A DNA stretch of 56,826 bases. Origin: Apostichopus parvimensis. Lineage: Eukaryota > Echinodermata > Holothuroidea > Aspidochirotida > Stichopodidae. This document shows, one piece after another, positions 24,401 to 33,240 of the stretch (position 1 is its first letter; every line of letters begins with the position of its first letter). The notes under the pieces are model-generated. The model worked only from the letters and a program-made list of their open reading frames with translations. It ran no database searches and was not told where the DNA came from. A program made the translations under genes and the position numbers. The stretch is from positions 1 to 56,826 of the forward strand of contig KN892421.1 of assembly GCA_000934455.1 (NCBI GenBank), written 5' to 3'.

Positions 24401-27357
24401 TCAAATTTTCAAAATCTTTTCCCTCAATCTTTACAATTTGCAAAGTTTTTACTATTCAATATAATGAAGTAAATTTGTATGGGCTGTATAATAGGGAATA
24501 ACTTTGACAAATCACCAAAATCAGTAAGGATAACTGATTTTAAAGGAGCCTATGGAGTATTGATAATATTGCCATATTTCTTTTCTAGCATGATTTTGGC
24601 CTCGCCCATAAAATGTCAGACATTTTATGCCATTGATCAAACTCTGACATGTACACAGTTTGAGGATTGTTTTCATGATGCAAAAATCATTGAGTCAAAC
24701 TATAATTCTTTACATCAAGAACCTAAGCCTCATTTTATATTTCAATTAGATACCACAGCACTCTTGCCTTGATCTGGATAAATCTCTGTTCTAGAAATAT
24801 TATCCGATTCAAAAGTCTCAAGCCCTTTCAGCTATCGTGTACACTGCAGTTGGTATTAATGAAGGGAAGGGCAGTCGACTGGAAGTAGTGGTTTTCTGAT
24901 TTTTCTTACATTTGTATTTTTTTGGCAGGATGAGGAGGGCGTTGATGGCGATGTTCCACTTGATGTTTCTGAGCTCTCTACAAACTTTCAGATAAAACCC
25001 AAACCATCGGAAAATGCAGCTGGAATTGCCCTCATCGCTGTAAGTATCTCTTAGAGTTTAGAAATTACAAGAGATCAACCTGATAAAAATGATTTGTTCC
25101 TCAGAAATGTAAAAACTCTCAGTGGCATGTCACAGCTACTAGTACATGAGATTAAAGGTGAAAGTTATTTTAAAACGTGAGTCAGAGTAAGTTATAATTA
25201 TGAGAGGGAAATCTTAATTTGAGAAAGAACATGTTCAAATCTGTAATTATTTCTTGTCATTAACTTGGAAGTTTGGTAAGAAACTTAACAACAGACATGT
25301 TTATGCATGAGCATTTACTTATAATCTCATCCACTCCCATGTAAACCTTTAATTCAAACCTTTTCCAAATAACATTGCAGCTTAAATCCATATACTAATA
25401 GCCTCAAGTTGTAACAGTTTACCATCTTCCGGTATCACTGTGAATTGGTACAAAAAAAAAAACATTTCATCGTAAATACTGTACTTTGGTTACAAAGTGT
25501 GATGCAAGTAAATATGTGTCAGCGTGGCACACCCCTCTTTATAGAGTAGGTAATTCTGAACATTTAAACCCACTTAGCTCTGTGTAATAAGCAAGGACAC
25601 AAGCAGTGGACCAAAGTTGTACCCAATATTGATGGAATGTTGCCTTTATTGGTTAACTCTCATGGATACCATGTAGGCTATGATGAATAAGTAGTGAGTT
25701 ACATCGGTCAGGAACGAATCCACGAAGGTAACTTCATTAAATGTGTATAAGTTGGGCTTGAGTCACCAGGAAATGATGAAGTTGCACTGTGGGTTGCAAA
25801 ACAAACTGTATAATTCAAGTTATGGATTTTCTCCTTGACAACACCACTCTGCTTCCCTCGCTCCCTCTGTAATACTGATTTTACGGTCGTGATATCTTCC
25901 TCCTCCGTTTCCCAGGCTGCGGTCTGACTTTTGGCATCATAACACCCAGATTGAGAAGTATAGTTTATTATGTATGTCGCTGTCTTAGTCTATATCTTTC
26001 TGAAAGCATGGATATGATTATGGATTGCATGCTCCTATAGCTAGTAAGCCCTCTCCTCTATGCATACATATAAACTCTATGGGAGGGGTATGTAATGTAG
26101 TATCTATGGTTCTTTCTTCAGTTACTTTGTAACCAGTCTATAGGTAAATTATTTGTGTAATTGAAATGTATGGTCAGTGTTTATATAGAGTTCTGGAAAA
26201 AAAAGCTTTCATCTCGTTCACTAATTCTGCTGTATTTACGTCTTAAACGTAACAAAATAACAAACTCCTGATGATGTATGGATTCATGGTTGTCATGAAA
26301 ATCTGTCAAATAAAATTGTTTATTTTGGAAAGAACTCTTTTGAAAGAAATCTTATTCGTCTGTATTGTGTGACTGTAAGAAAATTGATATCAAGTAAAGG
26401 AGTAAAGGAGAAAATTACACAACACTTTGTTTTCTTTCTGTCTTATTTCTGGACTGTAAATGTTCCTTTCAAGACATGTTTTAGCTTTTACTGACCAAAA
26501 ATATCTATGGTTTGGTTTCAATTGATGTTATTGTTCATAGAAAGATGTCAAATAGTTTGTGGACATTAGCTGTGTAAACAAAATTTGATAGAAAAGTAGG
26601 TCTTCTTTGCATGATGTTGAAAGTGTTTGCATATCTTTGGTTACAATCTCTTGGATTCCATTAAAAGCACTATTCCTTCTTATTAATATTCCTTGCTTAA
26701 AATGTTTCCATATCAGTATCTTGTAAGGTTGAGGAAGACAATAATGGATATGAAAGAAATAGAAACTGCAATTTCAGCTATGGGAAGCAACATATTTTTT
26801 GATAGAATGTAATTTTTAAACATTACAAACCATTGTGCAGTCTTTATGGAAACAAGTGCTGCATCTTCTTCTTGAACCAAATGTATCACTTTACCACCAG
26901 TAATTCTTGCATTGGCAATACATGAAAACATTTACAGAGTATATGCACAGGGTAATCCTTAGCAGTGAAATTAAATTCCACATCAGCCAACTGTGAAAAT
27001 TCCTTGAATTTTACAAATCAGATCTTCAATATCAAGAGATTTCAAGTAACCCGTCCACTCCCTCCCTCCCTCTCTCTTATATTATAAACTACAATGTAAT
27101 GATGACATGGATTTTTTTCTGTGCAAGGATTTGCTGGAAAAAGTGCATCCACATGAAATGCAAACTGATGGACATGTATGGTAGGAGGTGAAAACATTTT
27201 GTCTTGAATTCAGTGCCTGCAGTATGATTTCATGTCGTCGTGTATTATTTTTATCTCACAGTCTACGGCGCTGGATAATGACGGTCGTTACTTTCAGGGC
27301 CTGAGGAACCGAGAGACGGCAGACGGTGCCGACTCCACACCGGATGATGAGTACTAG
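1..27357 (+). CDS. DCLK: Doublecortin-like kinase (DCLK), 5'-partial, 13 exons in window
   Basis: Microtubule-binding Ser/Thr kinase of the CaMK-like doublecortin family. Coding exons are 1-426, 5297-5393, 13169-13279, 14977-15053, 17005-17053, 17298-17427, 18617-18674, 19238-19357, 21831-22111, 23053-23130, 23799-23976, 24929-25039 and 27262-27357. They sum to 1812 bases, 603 codons plus TAG, and all phases join. Residues are numbered from the first codon in the window. The end of DCX1 is 1-47 (GESYVC, FKKLDY), DCX2 is about 86-174 ([21 protein letters not shown]), the Ser/Pro-rich linker is 175-276, and the kinase domain is about 277-534. The kinase shows the Gly loop GNGNFAVV (284-291), Lys306 in [14 protein letters not shown] (Asp398), DFG (Asp420), GTPTYVAPE and [10 protein letters not shown]. 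The C-terminal tail is short (535-603). The start codon and most of DCX1 lie left of the window. Family members bundle or stabilise microtubules in neurons. Assignment to DCLK is secure; one-to-one orthology with DCLK1 or DCLK2 is not claimed. Confidence 0.96.
427..5296 (+). other. DCLK intron (after the DCX2 exon)
   Basis: No exon could be supported in these 4.9 kb. The intron holds a C-rich tract at 690-790 with a 15-bp duplication (738-752 and 767-781) and a degenerate dispersed repeat at about 4114-4270 that resembles the inverted-repeat element at 18283-18547. The rest is AT-rich sequence with short homopolymers. Confidence 0.7.
4114..4270. repeat. Degenerate copy of the 18283-18547 element
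   Basis: Blocks shared with the 18283-18547 element occur in the same order: cttacctgtcccctcacaa, ctcactctaccatgtcta, a ggtcaa block, and taccacccaaagtgtcta. The right inverted repeat is not recognisable. Confidence 0.5.
5297..5393 (+). CDS. DCLK: DCLK exon: end of DCX2
   Basis: Acceptor ttctcag at 5290-5296, donor gtaggg at 5394, phases 0 to 1. It encodes [18 protein letters not shown] followed by [14 protein letters not shown]. This is the C-terminal part of a doublecortin domain (family pattern DFF-DDDVFIA-G), and it completes the fold opened in the preceding exon. Confidence 0.93.
8658..9142 (-). pseudogene. Frameshifted coding-like segment, family unknown
   Basis: On the minus strand three consecutive open segments in shifted frames read as one protein-like sequence. 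First, [20 protein letters not shown] to LESNHYAN (9142-8924). Then [12 protein letters not shown] in another frame. Then [54 protein letters not shown] and [10 protein letters not shown]. The composition (Asp, Cys, Trp) is unlike random AT-rich sequence. I do not recognise the family. It could be a processed pseudogene or a transposon-borne domain. Confidence 0.45.
12493..12542. other. Assembly gap (50 N)
   Basis: Exactly 50 undetermined bases within the large DCLK intron. The round number suggests a placeholder, so the true distance is unknown. Confidence 0.98.
13169..13279 (+). CDS. DCLK: DCLK exon: start of the Ser/Pro linker
   Basis: Acceptor ctctcttag after a strong pyrimidine run, donor gtaaat at 13280, phases 1 to 1. 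The split codon restores [11 protein letters not shown], the segment directly after DCX2. Basic and Ser/Pro-rich sequence follows ([11 protein letters not shown]), typical of the linker between the DCX pair and the kinase. Confidence 0.9.
14546..14655 (+). mobile_element. tRNA-derived SINE fragment
   Basis: The segment tagctctgctggtagagc resembles a tRNA A box, and gttcgaatcccgatccagc resembles a B box and T arm. The motif taaatagctctgctg recurs as tgaatagctctgctg about 60 bases later, so the head is internally duplicated or interrupted. No complete cloverleaf was built, so a functional tRNA is unlikely. Confidence 0.55.
14841..14976 (+). repeat. 32-bp tandem repeat carrying the splice acceptor of the next exon
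   Basis: The unit is roughly gtatttgtccttccag plus gcttattatcatacat. The AG dinucleotides fall at 14843, 14880, 14912, 14944 and 14976. The spacing is 37, then 32, 32 and 32; the first unit carries about 5 extra bases. The last AG (14976) is the acceptor that joins in frame to DCLK exon 14977-15053. Confidence 0.92.
14977..15053 (+). CDS. DCLK: DCLK exon: Ser-rich linker
   Basis: Acceptor ttgttcttccag, donor gtcagt at 15054, phases 1 to 0. It encodes [16 protein letters not shown] and then [10 protein letters not shown], low-complexity linker sequence. The exon is accepted on splice sites and phase, because a linker of this kind has little conserved sequence. Using the AG at 14880 would add 32 codons in frame. 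Confidence 0.8.
15054..17004 (+). other. DCLK intron
   Basis: 1.95 kb of AT-rich sequence. Both flanking exons are at phase 0, so an unrecognised in-frame linker cassette exon could lie here, but none was convincing. Confidence 0.6.
17005..17053 (+). CDS. DCLK: DCLK micro-exon in the linker
   Basis: 49 bases between a long pyrimidine tract plus gtgcag and the donor gtaagt at 17054. It encodes [16 protein letters not shown] plus one base. The reading frame joins the upstream linker to the kinase-domain exon without a stop, and this is the main support. Confidence 0.82.
17298..17427 (+). CDS. DCLK: DCLK exon: kinase N-lobe with glycine loop
   Basis: Acceptor tttttaaag, donor gtaagt at 17428, phases 1 to 2. 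It encodes a Pro/Asp-rich stretch, then [18 protein letters not shown], the start of the kinase fold. The glycine loop reads GNGNFAVV, with Asn where I recall Asp in vertebrate DCLKs. Confidence 0.96.
17428..18616 (+). other. DCLK intron with inverted-repeat element
   Basis: Carries a MITE-like element with 23-bp terminal inverted repeats (18283-18547), ending 69 bases before the next exon. Otherwise AT-rich and without coding potential. Confidence 0.75.
18283..18547. mobile_element. MITE-like element with 23-bp terminal inverted repeats
   Basis: The left end begins gcttacctgtctccccaca and the right end finishes tgaggagacaggtaagc. Over 23 bases (18283-18305 against 18525-18547) the reverse complement matches at all but one position. 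No transposase is encoded. A diverged copy of the left and central part lies at about 4114-4270. No target duplication was identified. Confidence 0.7.
18617..18674 (+). CDS. DCLK: DCLK exon: VAIK-type lysine
   Basis: 58 bases, phases 2 to 0, acceptor attctttag, donor gtaaga. It encodes [19 protein letters not shown]. The Lys of FALKII is the ATP-anchoring residue of protein kinases. Confidence 0.95.
18675..19237 (+). other. DCLK intron
   Basis: 563 bases with a short C-rich stretch near 18752-18772. No other structure seen. Confidence 0.7.
19238..19357 (+). CDS. DCLK: DCLK exon: kinase alpha-C helix and hinge
   Basis: 120 bases, phase 0 at both ends, acceptor tctttacag, donor gtaagt. It encodes [20 protein letters not shown] and then [20 protein letters not shown]. 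The Glu in ENEVSIL is the expected alpha-C partner of the ATP-binding lysine, and LVMELV is the hinge. Confidence 0.96.
20970..21335 (+). pseudogene. Penelope-like element reverse transcriptase relic
   Basis: Pieces in different forward frames read, in order, [13 protein letters not shown] (from 20973), TLPKIFK (about 21016-21036), [25 protein letters not shown], then [20 protein letters not shown] and DVT (about 21232-21300). The order and spacing match the Penelope-clade RT layout: a FY-LPKIHK-like motif, then a G-G-LTE segment, a PS-I-DT-FL-like segment and LLVT-DVTSLYTN, the RT catalytic-Asp motif. At least two frameshifts and in-frame stops make it inactive. The GIY-YIG endonuclease part was not found. 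Confidence 0.65.
21459..21766 (-). mobile_element. tRNA-derived SINE, near full length
   Basis: Read on the minus strand from 21766, it has an A-box-like gtggccaattggctaaggcg, then ggttcgattcctgcc as B box. A body with cttgggcaagatgctt, gttaaatgggtacctgtgag and cattgggcaca follows, and the tail is aaagcgctttgagacc ... aaagcgctatataaaaa. This organisation is typical of invertebrate deuterostome SINEs. The tail resembles the LINE-like 3' end at 22575-22757. Confidence 0.8.
21831..22111 (+). CDS. DCLK: DCLK exon: catalytic core (HRD, DFG, APE)
   Basis: 281 bases, phases 0 to 2, acceptor ttctactgcag, donor gtgagg. It encodes [58 protein letters not shown] and [16 protein letters not shown]. The catalytic Asp (HRD), metal-binding Asp (DFG) and the APE motif are all intact, so an active kinase is expected. 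Confidence 0.98.
22237..22384. repeat. 74-bp tandem duplication with internal hairpin
   Basis: Two copies (22237-22310, 22311-22384) differ at only a few positions. Each begins gcactgtgag and contains ggcacagtgtc, so CACTGTG and CACAGTG can pair as a stem. Each ends in gctgcagcatc. Confidence 0.85.
22575..22757 (+). mobile_element. 3' end of a non-LTR retrotransposon (LINE), truncated
   Basis: An open segment from about 22577 reads [16 protein letters not shown] and then stops. It resembles the C-terminus of L2/CR1-group ORF2 proteins, as I recall them (F-LKTHLF-type). About 130 bases of AT-rich 3' region follow, then ggcgcttttgacaac, agcgcattataaatct and an ATT microsatellite. The clade assignment is inference. 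Confidence 0.55.
23053..23130 (+). CDS. DCLK: DCLK exon: kinase F helix
   Basis: 78 bases, phases 2 to 2. It encodes [20 protein letters not shown] and then FPPFR. The Asp of DIWAAG is the invariant F-helix residue. Confidence 0.96.
23131..23798 (+). other. DCLK intron
   Basis: 668 bases; nothing recognisable beyond the splice signals (donor gtaaat, acceptor tttacacag). Confidence 0.7.
23799..23976 (+). CDS. DCLK: DCLK exon: kinase C-lobe end
   Basis: 178 bases, phases 2 to 0. It encodes [36 protein letters not shown] and [36 protein letters not shown] is the canonical closing segment of CaMK-group kinase domains, with the Arg that pairs with the APE Glu. Confidence 0.96.
23977..24928 (+). 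other. DCLK intron with dispersed repeat copy
   Basis: Contains one copy (about 24121-24234) of a dispersed repeat also found at 35023-35142. A 97-codon open stretch at 24479-24772 shows no family features and is taken as chance. Confidence 0.65.
24121..24234. repeat. Dispersed repeat, copy 1 (partner at 35023-35142)
   Basis: Shares tattcatactgctcata, gtgaacagttc and a ctctaga/ctctata block with 35023-35142 in the same order and orientation. The best block matches at about 23 of 26 positions. Confidence 0.6.
24929..25039 (+). CDS. DCLK: DCLK exon: post-kinase tail
   Basis: 111 bases, phase 0 at both ends, acceptor tttggcag, donor gtaagt. It encodes [26 protein letters not shown] and [11 protein letters not shown]. 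The NAAGIALIA segment matches TAAGVSVIA, which precedes the alternative C-termini of vertebrate DCLKs. Confidence 0.93.
25040..27261 (+). other. DCLK intron with candidate alternative terminal exon
   Basis: A strong acceptor at 25915 (tcttcctcctccgtttcccag) is followed by a short in-frame ending, listed separately. A run of A residues lies near 25450-25462. The rest is AT-rich without coding signs. Confidence 0.65.
25916..25927 (+). CDS. DCLK: Candidate alternative terminal DCLK coding exon (AAV-stop)
   Basis: A long pyrimidine tract and cccag precede GCT GCG GTC TGA. Spliced to the phase-0 exon ending at 25039, this would end the protein in ALIA-AAV. An AATAAA with a T/G-rich stretch after it lies near 26310 (tcaaataaaattgtttattttg) and could serve as polyadenylation signal. 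Vertebrate DCLKs also have alternative C-termini after this exon. No transcript evidence is available, and a chance acceptor is possible. Confidence 0.35.
   Translation, partial: AAV
27262..27357 (+). CDS. DCLK: DCLK terminal exon
   Basis: Acceptor ttatctcacag, then [18 protein letters not shown] and [13 protein letters not shown], then TAG (27355-27357). The start resembles the TTALDKERQVFRRRR ending of vertebrate DCLK1. The last codons GAT GAT GAG TAC TAG are the first unit of a 14-bp tandem repeat that continues into the 3'UTR. Confidence 0.92.
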   Translation, partial: STALDNDGRYFQGLRNRETADGADSTPDDEY

Positions 27358-27404
27358 ATGATGAGTACTACATGATGAGTACCAGATGATGAGTACCAGA
27401 TGAG
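27343..27404 (+). repeat. 14-bp minisatellite spanning the DCLK stop codon
   Basis: Units gatgatgagtacta, gatgatgagtacta, catgatgagtacca, gatgatgagtacca and a partial gatgag. The first unit supplies the final residues DDEY, and the stop is formed at the junction with the second unit. Confidence 0.92.
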
Positions 27405-28449
27405 GTGATCCTGAGCTAATTCAGAAAGAGACAACTGGAAAGGCAAATGGTACTAGTTACTTTATCAATATAAATACACCAACATCAATAGAATACCTCA
27501 GAGTGATATGTGTATGACCATCTGAAGGGTCACCATTGCTGCATTGTGAACAACTTACTTGGCCCATCCCATCATATTAACCCCCCTCCCTTCCCCCACC
27601 CCACCTCACTCATACCTATTTCCTCCTTAGCATTCCTAAAGACTTATTGTGACGTATAAGTAGTTCATGCTCTTTATCAATACAACATGCAAGACACCTG
27701 ATTTTGGATTTACAATGAGTAAATATTTACATGTCAAAACATAGTGGGGTTTTTTGGCCCCAAAAGGAGCAGGGTATTAGGAAAATTGGGTTCATATTAC
27801 AATTGCAGTATTTAATTTTGATCCAAAACCTTTTCACTCTCCACAAAAAAGTGGAGGTCAATAACATATCATCAAAAGTTCAGTGAATTAACCCAAAAAA
27901 TATGGGTACCTATGTTTTGAAATTTGAGAAATAATTTACTGTTTAAGTAAACAAATAAATGTAAAAAGATAATCTATTTGTTACAAAATTTTGGTGCCAG
28001 CTCAGTGTACTTGTAAACAATACTTTTGATTGACATTTTGTCCACCTGCATAAGGGTTCAAATCAACTATAAACCAAGTACTGATTACTTGATTTATCTT
28101 GTTTTGGTTAAATTAAAACTATGATCACTTTGACTTTCCTCCCGTAGGATGAAGTGATGTGTTAAAGGAATTGCTTTATTGTTTAAAAGCAATTGAGTTA
28201 ATTCTCTGATCTGTCATGTTTATAAAGGATTCCAGGGATAACTATAAAATAGAAACTTTAAGCATTCTGAAAGCATCTATGAAGATCTTTTAAAAATACA
28301 GACATTATGAAAACAAATACTAATTATCAAAGGAAACAAATGGTCCTTAAAAGACAGATTCCTTTGTAATTTTTCTCAGTGGAACAATGTAATAATGCTG
28401 TTTGTAAACAATGGATCAAAGAAGTCATTATTGATGTGACGTTTTCAAA

Positions 28450-28496
28450 GGGGGCGGGGGGAGGAGGGGGAGAAGGGGGAGGAGGGGGAGGAGGTG
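28450..28496 (+). repeat. G-rich tract with G-quadruplex potential
   Basis: Six or more runs of four to six G separated by one to three bases, on the plus strand about 1.1 kb after the DCLK stop. If it lies in the 3'UTR, the RNA could form a quadruplex. Confidence 0.75.
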
Positions 28497-30876
28497 GAAC
28501 AGTCAACATGGCTTTGAATAAGCTTCAATTTAAGGTTCCATTTCATTCTTGATTACTGTGACCAAGGAAGCTTTATTCTTTTCACTTTTTTTGTTTTGGT
28601 TGTATTTTATTGTTCTTGAAAATTGTTGGTTTGTAACATATCAGATATAAACATTACTCAAGATAAAAATAACTCGAGAATGTTTATTCAATCATCAAGG
28701 TTAGAACAGTGCTCATTTATTTTCTTTCTCCAAGAGATAAAATTTTCCATCTGAAAAGTAAAATTTGAATCTTTGGAATGTAAGGTGACCTGGACGTTTC
28801 CGTCATAAAATCCAATTTGCAAAATTATCAGGATTGATTCGTAGGACATCTTTTTGTATCTTTTGTAAATAATACCAAAAAAAAATTTATGTGTGCTGTG
28901 TAATATCAACTTGAATGTATTCTTTCTAGTATGGTATCATAATTATTTATGTAAAGCATAACATTCCCTCTGTGTGCAATTTATACCCTTTATGCAAATT
29001 GTTTATTGTTATTATTATATATTTATGTATTTGTGTCATTCTTGGCCAGTCAAACTAAAAAAAAAAATTAAAACCCAAACAAATTAAATGCATTACAAAA
29101 AGGCAATTATGTATGAAACATTTTTTAAAGTTATTTCAACGCTGCCAGTTAAATTAATGAGTGTGCATAATTGGTCTATGCAGTTTCTTTATTTGACATT
29201 TCTTTTTCACATTTTCCATGTAATAATCATGCCTGCAACATTCACAATCATTAATCTTTTGCATTTTTAACAGTTTTATTAAGTTTTGGTGAAAAGTGCC
29301 AGTGCCCTGTTGAGGATATGGAAAGCTTAGATAATCATGTAAAAGAAAAGCAGCCATTTCTCAAACGGATGATGTGTATGAAGTGTTAATAAAATATGAA
29401 AAGAGCGATGGAAAAAATGAGACTGGGTGAAGAGTATTGGTGGGTGAGAGAGGTCATGACATCATGGACTATGGGGGGAAGGGGGGTCCTCATCAAAGAA
29501 TACTGATGGTGTAGAAAAGGAGTCAGTCAACTGGAGAGATGGTTTGAGCCACCATCAACTGAGTGCAGTGTGAATATTGTGTAATAGGTTTTCGAAATTA
29601 TGTTGTACTATGAAATACTGTTTACAGGTTAACTACACTTTATACATGTTATATTTCATGTATTTTCTTGCCATCAACCTTACCTAAAGTAAAACATTCC
29701 CATTTTAGTTCTAGGAAAGTATGGGGGAGGATTGTACTTACAGGGTGTAGGAGAACCAAACTCACCTTGATATGATAAGTTCCACCTTTGAATTGTTTTC
29801 TTTTGGGGAATTGCTTTGTAATTCAAGAGTTTCTCTTTTCTCAGTGCAACGAGACTTAAGTGCGTGTTGCACTATAAAAGAAATGGTGTATTGTTATTAT
29901 TTATGATCTATCTTTTTCACTAAATTTTTACGATGAAATAAATCTATGAAAGTAATTGATTAATTGACACAGTAAACTATGTTATTAAAATGTGTCACAA
30001 TTACACTGTGGGTACAAGGGAAATACTGTTCGTTATTAGTTGTTTATGGCAGAGTAAAAAACTTAACAGAGAAACCAATTGTAGTCTTTGTCGGTTATGA
30101 AGAATTTGCATCATCATGACTTTGTGCATAAAGGTTAATGTTTGCCATAAGAAATGGACATTGAATCACATTGCTTTTTAATTGAAAGGGTAGAGTAGGC
30201 ACTTCTGGAAATATTCTTACAATAAGGCAACCATGGTGAGGTGAGGGTGGAGTTGGGGGGGGGGAGGGGGGTTAGGTGTGTCCAGTTTATACCTTTAGCT
30301 GTATTAGTTGGAAGATGCAACACTCGCTCTTTAGAGATATTGGATTAAGTTACAACTTGCAAAATCCACCCACCCTTTTCCAACGAATTTGCTCCCTACA
30401 TTTGTTCTTCTCCAGTAGTATGAGGCGGTCAGTTCTCAGATAACATATGAATAAACACAAGTACCAGTTCAGGACAACAAAATAATATCCTTAAACTGGA
30501 CAGTGAATTGAAGACTTTGGATTGTTTTGTTTGCTAATGGTTTATCTCATAATGTATATCTAATATTCATCTTTGACTCTCTTTGCTTAACTTTATCAAT
30601 AAGTTTATTTTGTGTCATATTTTAAACTGTAGCACTTATTTTTCCATATCAAAAATTATAAATGCTGAATGTGAATTGTGCAAAATATCTGGGCTGAATG
30701 CAATATACGTTTGCTTTGTATGTTTGATGTGAATGTTTAATATATTAACAGTTGTGAACTGACCAAAGAATTGATGAGTCTGGGCTTTTCTTAAAAGAAG
30801 TTTAAAAACTTGACATTTATCTGAAGGAATTTTATGATTTCCTCTACAGTAACTTTCAATTGCATCCTCCTTTGCC

Positions 30877-30895
30877 CCCCCCCCCCCCCCCCCCA
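30877..30895. repeat. Poly-C homopolymer
   Basis: An uninterrupted run of about 19 C, followed closely by an A run at 30905-30916. Length is uncertain in any assembly. Confidence 0.8.
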
Positions 30896-32392
30896 CTCTT
30901 AACCAAAAAAAAAAAAGAACAAGGTGAGCAATTATTCAGATTAAATCTGCTTTGTTGAAATGACTGGATTACAAAGAATTTTTTTTTGTAAACTAAAAAG
31001 AAGATGTTTTACATTCCACATAACAAAGTCTAACATAATATAACATAATAGCATTAAAAGGAGTATCGTCACAAGCTGGAGGGAGAAATGTTAATATCGG
31101 AAAAGTATACACAGGACTTCAACAATTTCAAACCTTATTGTTGATGACAAATTGGTAAATAATGTCGACAAAGAAGTACAATTACTTAACAGATGTAAAT
31201 ATAAGGTTGAAAAAGGTAATTCATTTAAAGATGGCTATGTGTGTTTCAAGCAGTACAAATCAGATATTTTACATAACACGATTGAAATGTGGGGAAAATG
31301 CTGATGAAATTTCTTGTAGATAACTATATCGTAAATTCGTAAAAGTAGTAAATTCAAAGTTTGAAAACAGATGCGTTGCATGGTCTCGCTTGATATGTTC
31401 TGAGTAATGCAAATTGCCTAATGCATAAACATTCTGGGTAATACATATGCATATTGAATAAATTCCAATAAAGACATCGATGGGGGAATTGGAAGAAGGA
31501 AATTGTATCATTTAAATAGCATTACTGACAAACATTCTGATAACAGGGTCAGATCAGGGAATGGGGGCCTGCAGGACCTGGACCTTCTGCAATGTGGCTG
31601 GCATTAACAATTAACTATATAAGTTTGTTCAAAAGAAGGTAACATACAGTGGATAAATGTATAGAATTCTTCATGTGTGGTCTTTCCTTATTCTAACAAT
31701 GTTTTCTTATACGCTGCTACTTTCAGGAGTAAGTTTGTTACCTACCAATTAGTATTAATAATTATTACTGGTCACCAGGGGCCTCTCTTCCGAGAAATCC
31801 TGGATCCATCATTGGATTTTAGGCGAACTATATCCTAAACACTCTTTTACATTCCTAAGCTAATGCTTGACCCTTATTGACATAACTGGTTGGGAATCAA
31901 ATGTAATGTGACACATTTGTTCCCCTACCAAACAAGCATATACACACACACACAAACTGACTGAAATTATATTTATTTAAAAGTATTAAAACTTAATAGT
32001 ACCTTTATAGGAAACAAAACTTCGGTAAGCAATATCTAAAAGTAGCAATTACCGTGACAATGATAAATTTAGCCCTGAATTATTCAATTTAGCCACACAA
32101 TTTGCATAACACTCTTCAGCATTTCTTTGTTTCTTTCATGGTTTCTCGAATACTAATTTTCCAGGTATACATTTCTGACAATTTTTTTTATATGTTTTTT
32201 CTCACAAAGTTTTATTATGAGTAAGCAAATCTTCACTGAATCTTGGATGCCTCAGTTTATAGTCATATTAACTGGATGTAATCACAACAAGCTCCTTCCT
32301 GTGTTTCATTACTTGGGTAGGGGGAGGATGCATATTTTAGTTTAGATTAGTTTTAGTATTTCCAAAGAGTTAGGAAGCCGACAGAAGTTTAT

Positions 32393-32820
32393 TTGAAACC
32401 ATATATGCATGAGATGACCCTGGATTATAGCCTGTTTATATCAAACCGTCTCTTTCCAATAAGTGTCAGACAATTAGGATGCAGCCACCCATTTTCTGCT
32501 CCCCACCCATGCCTGGACCACCACTTAAAGCCCATCCAAATGGACGAGAGTGTAACTAAGCATCTGACAATTTTCTCAAACACTGTGGGCGTTGATAGGC
32601 AGCCCATCCATCATCACCTGCAGCACAGCAGCTATGATGAACAATGTCGTTTCGAAAACCGATCGAAAATATGGAACCAACCCCAGTTTTCAATTCACAA
32701 AGTAGAAGTACCACATCCATGGAAGCTTCTGAAGCGCAACAACACTCTAAAGCAGCAGTTTTGATAACGTCAAGAGATCCAGGAATTAAAGGTTTTGATC
32801 CTATCAAGAGATCCAGGTAA
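32393..32820. other. GC-richer island of unknown nature
   Basis: Open on both strands for 60-120 codons, richer in G+C than its surroundings, and ending in a 36-bp direct duplication (ttttgat...tcaagagatccagg at about 32760-32785 and 32794-32819) whose second copy runs into gtaagtg, a good 5' splice site. No protein family recognised. It could be a transposon remnant or an exon of an unknown transcript. Confidence 0.3.
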
Positions 32821-33114
32821 GTGTTTTGAACATGGTTGTTGGTCAGACACTCTGACCCGACACAATCCAGCCCTCACCTTACACCTCCAGATCAGATCTA
32901 GATGTAAAATGGTGGAAACAGTTAGTGGTCTTCACAAAACTGTTGGATACACTGAAGGTTATAGTGTGGTAGTAGTTATTAGGAGATAAATGAGAATGAG
33001 TGATTCAAATCCCATTACAAAGTATAAAGGGACATTGTCTTGTCAATAATTCTTACTTCCTTTAAAACATCAAAAGTATAAATAATGCAAAATGTGTATG
33101 ATTAAAATCAGACG

Positions 33115-33240
33115 ACCGACTGGCAAATTATCGACAGTTTCGATAGAAGAACGAGACCAGTGCCTACCACAGGATTCAAACCTGTGATCTCAGGAGGGTA
33201 TAATACTCCAGCACTCCACCTACATAGCTAGCTATAGTGT
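33115..33240 (-). mobile_element. tRNA-derived SINE
   Basis: Read on the minus strand, tagctatgtaggtggagtgc resembles an A box, and caggtttgaatcctgtggt is a B box/T-arm sequence. The unrelated tail begins ggcactggtctcgttcttc. It is different in sequence from the 21459-21766 SINE. Confidence 0.65.

Noticed and set aside
24479..24772. 97-codon open frame in a DCLK intron
   Set aside because: AT-driven composition, no motif, no splice partners.
28327..28509. Minus-strand open frame with a poly-Pro start
   Set aside because: Simply the complement of the G-rich tract.
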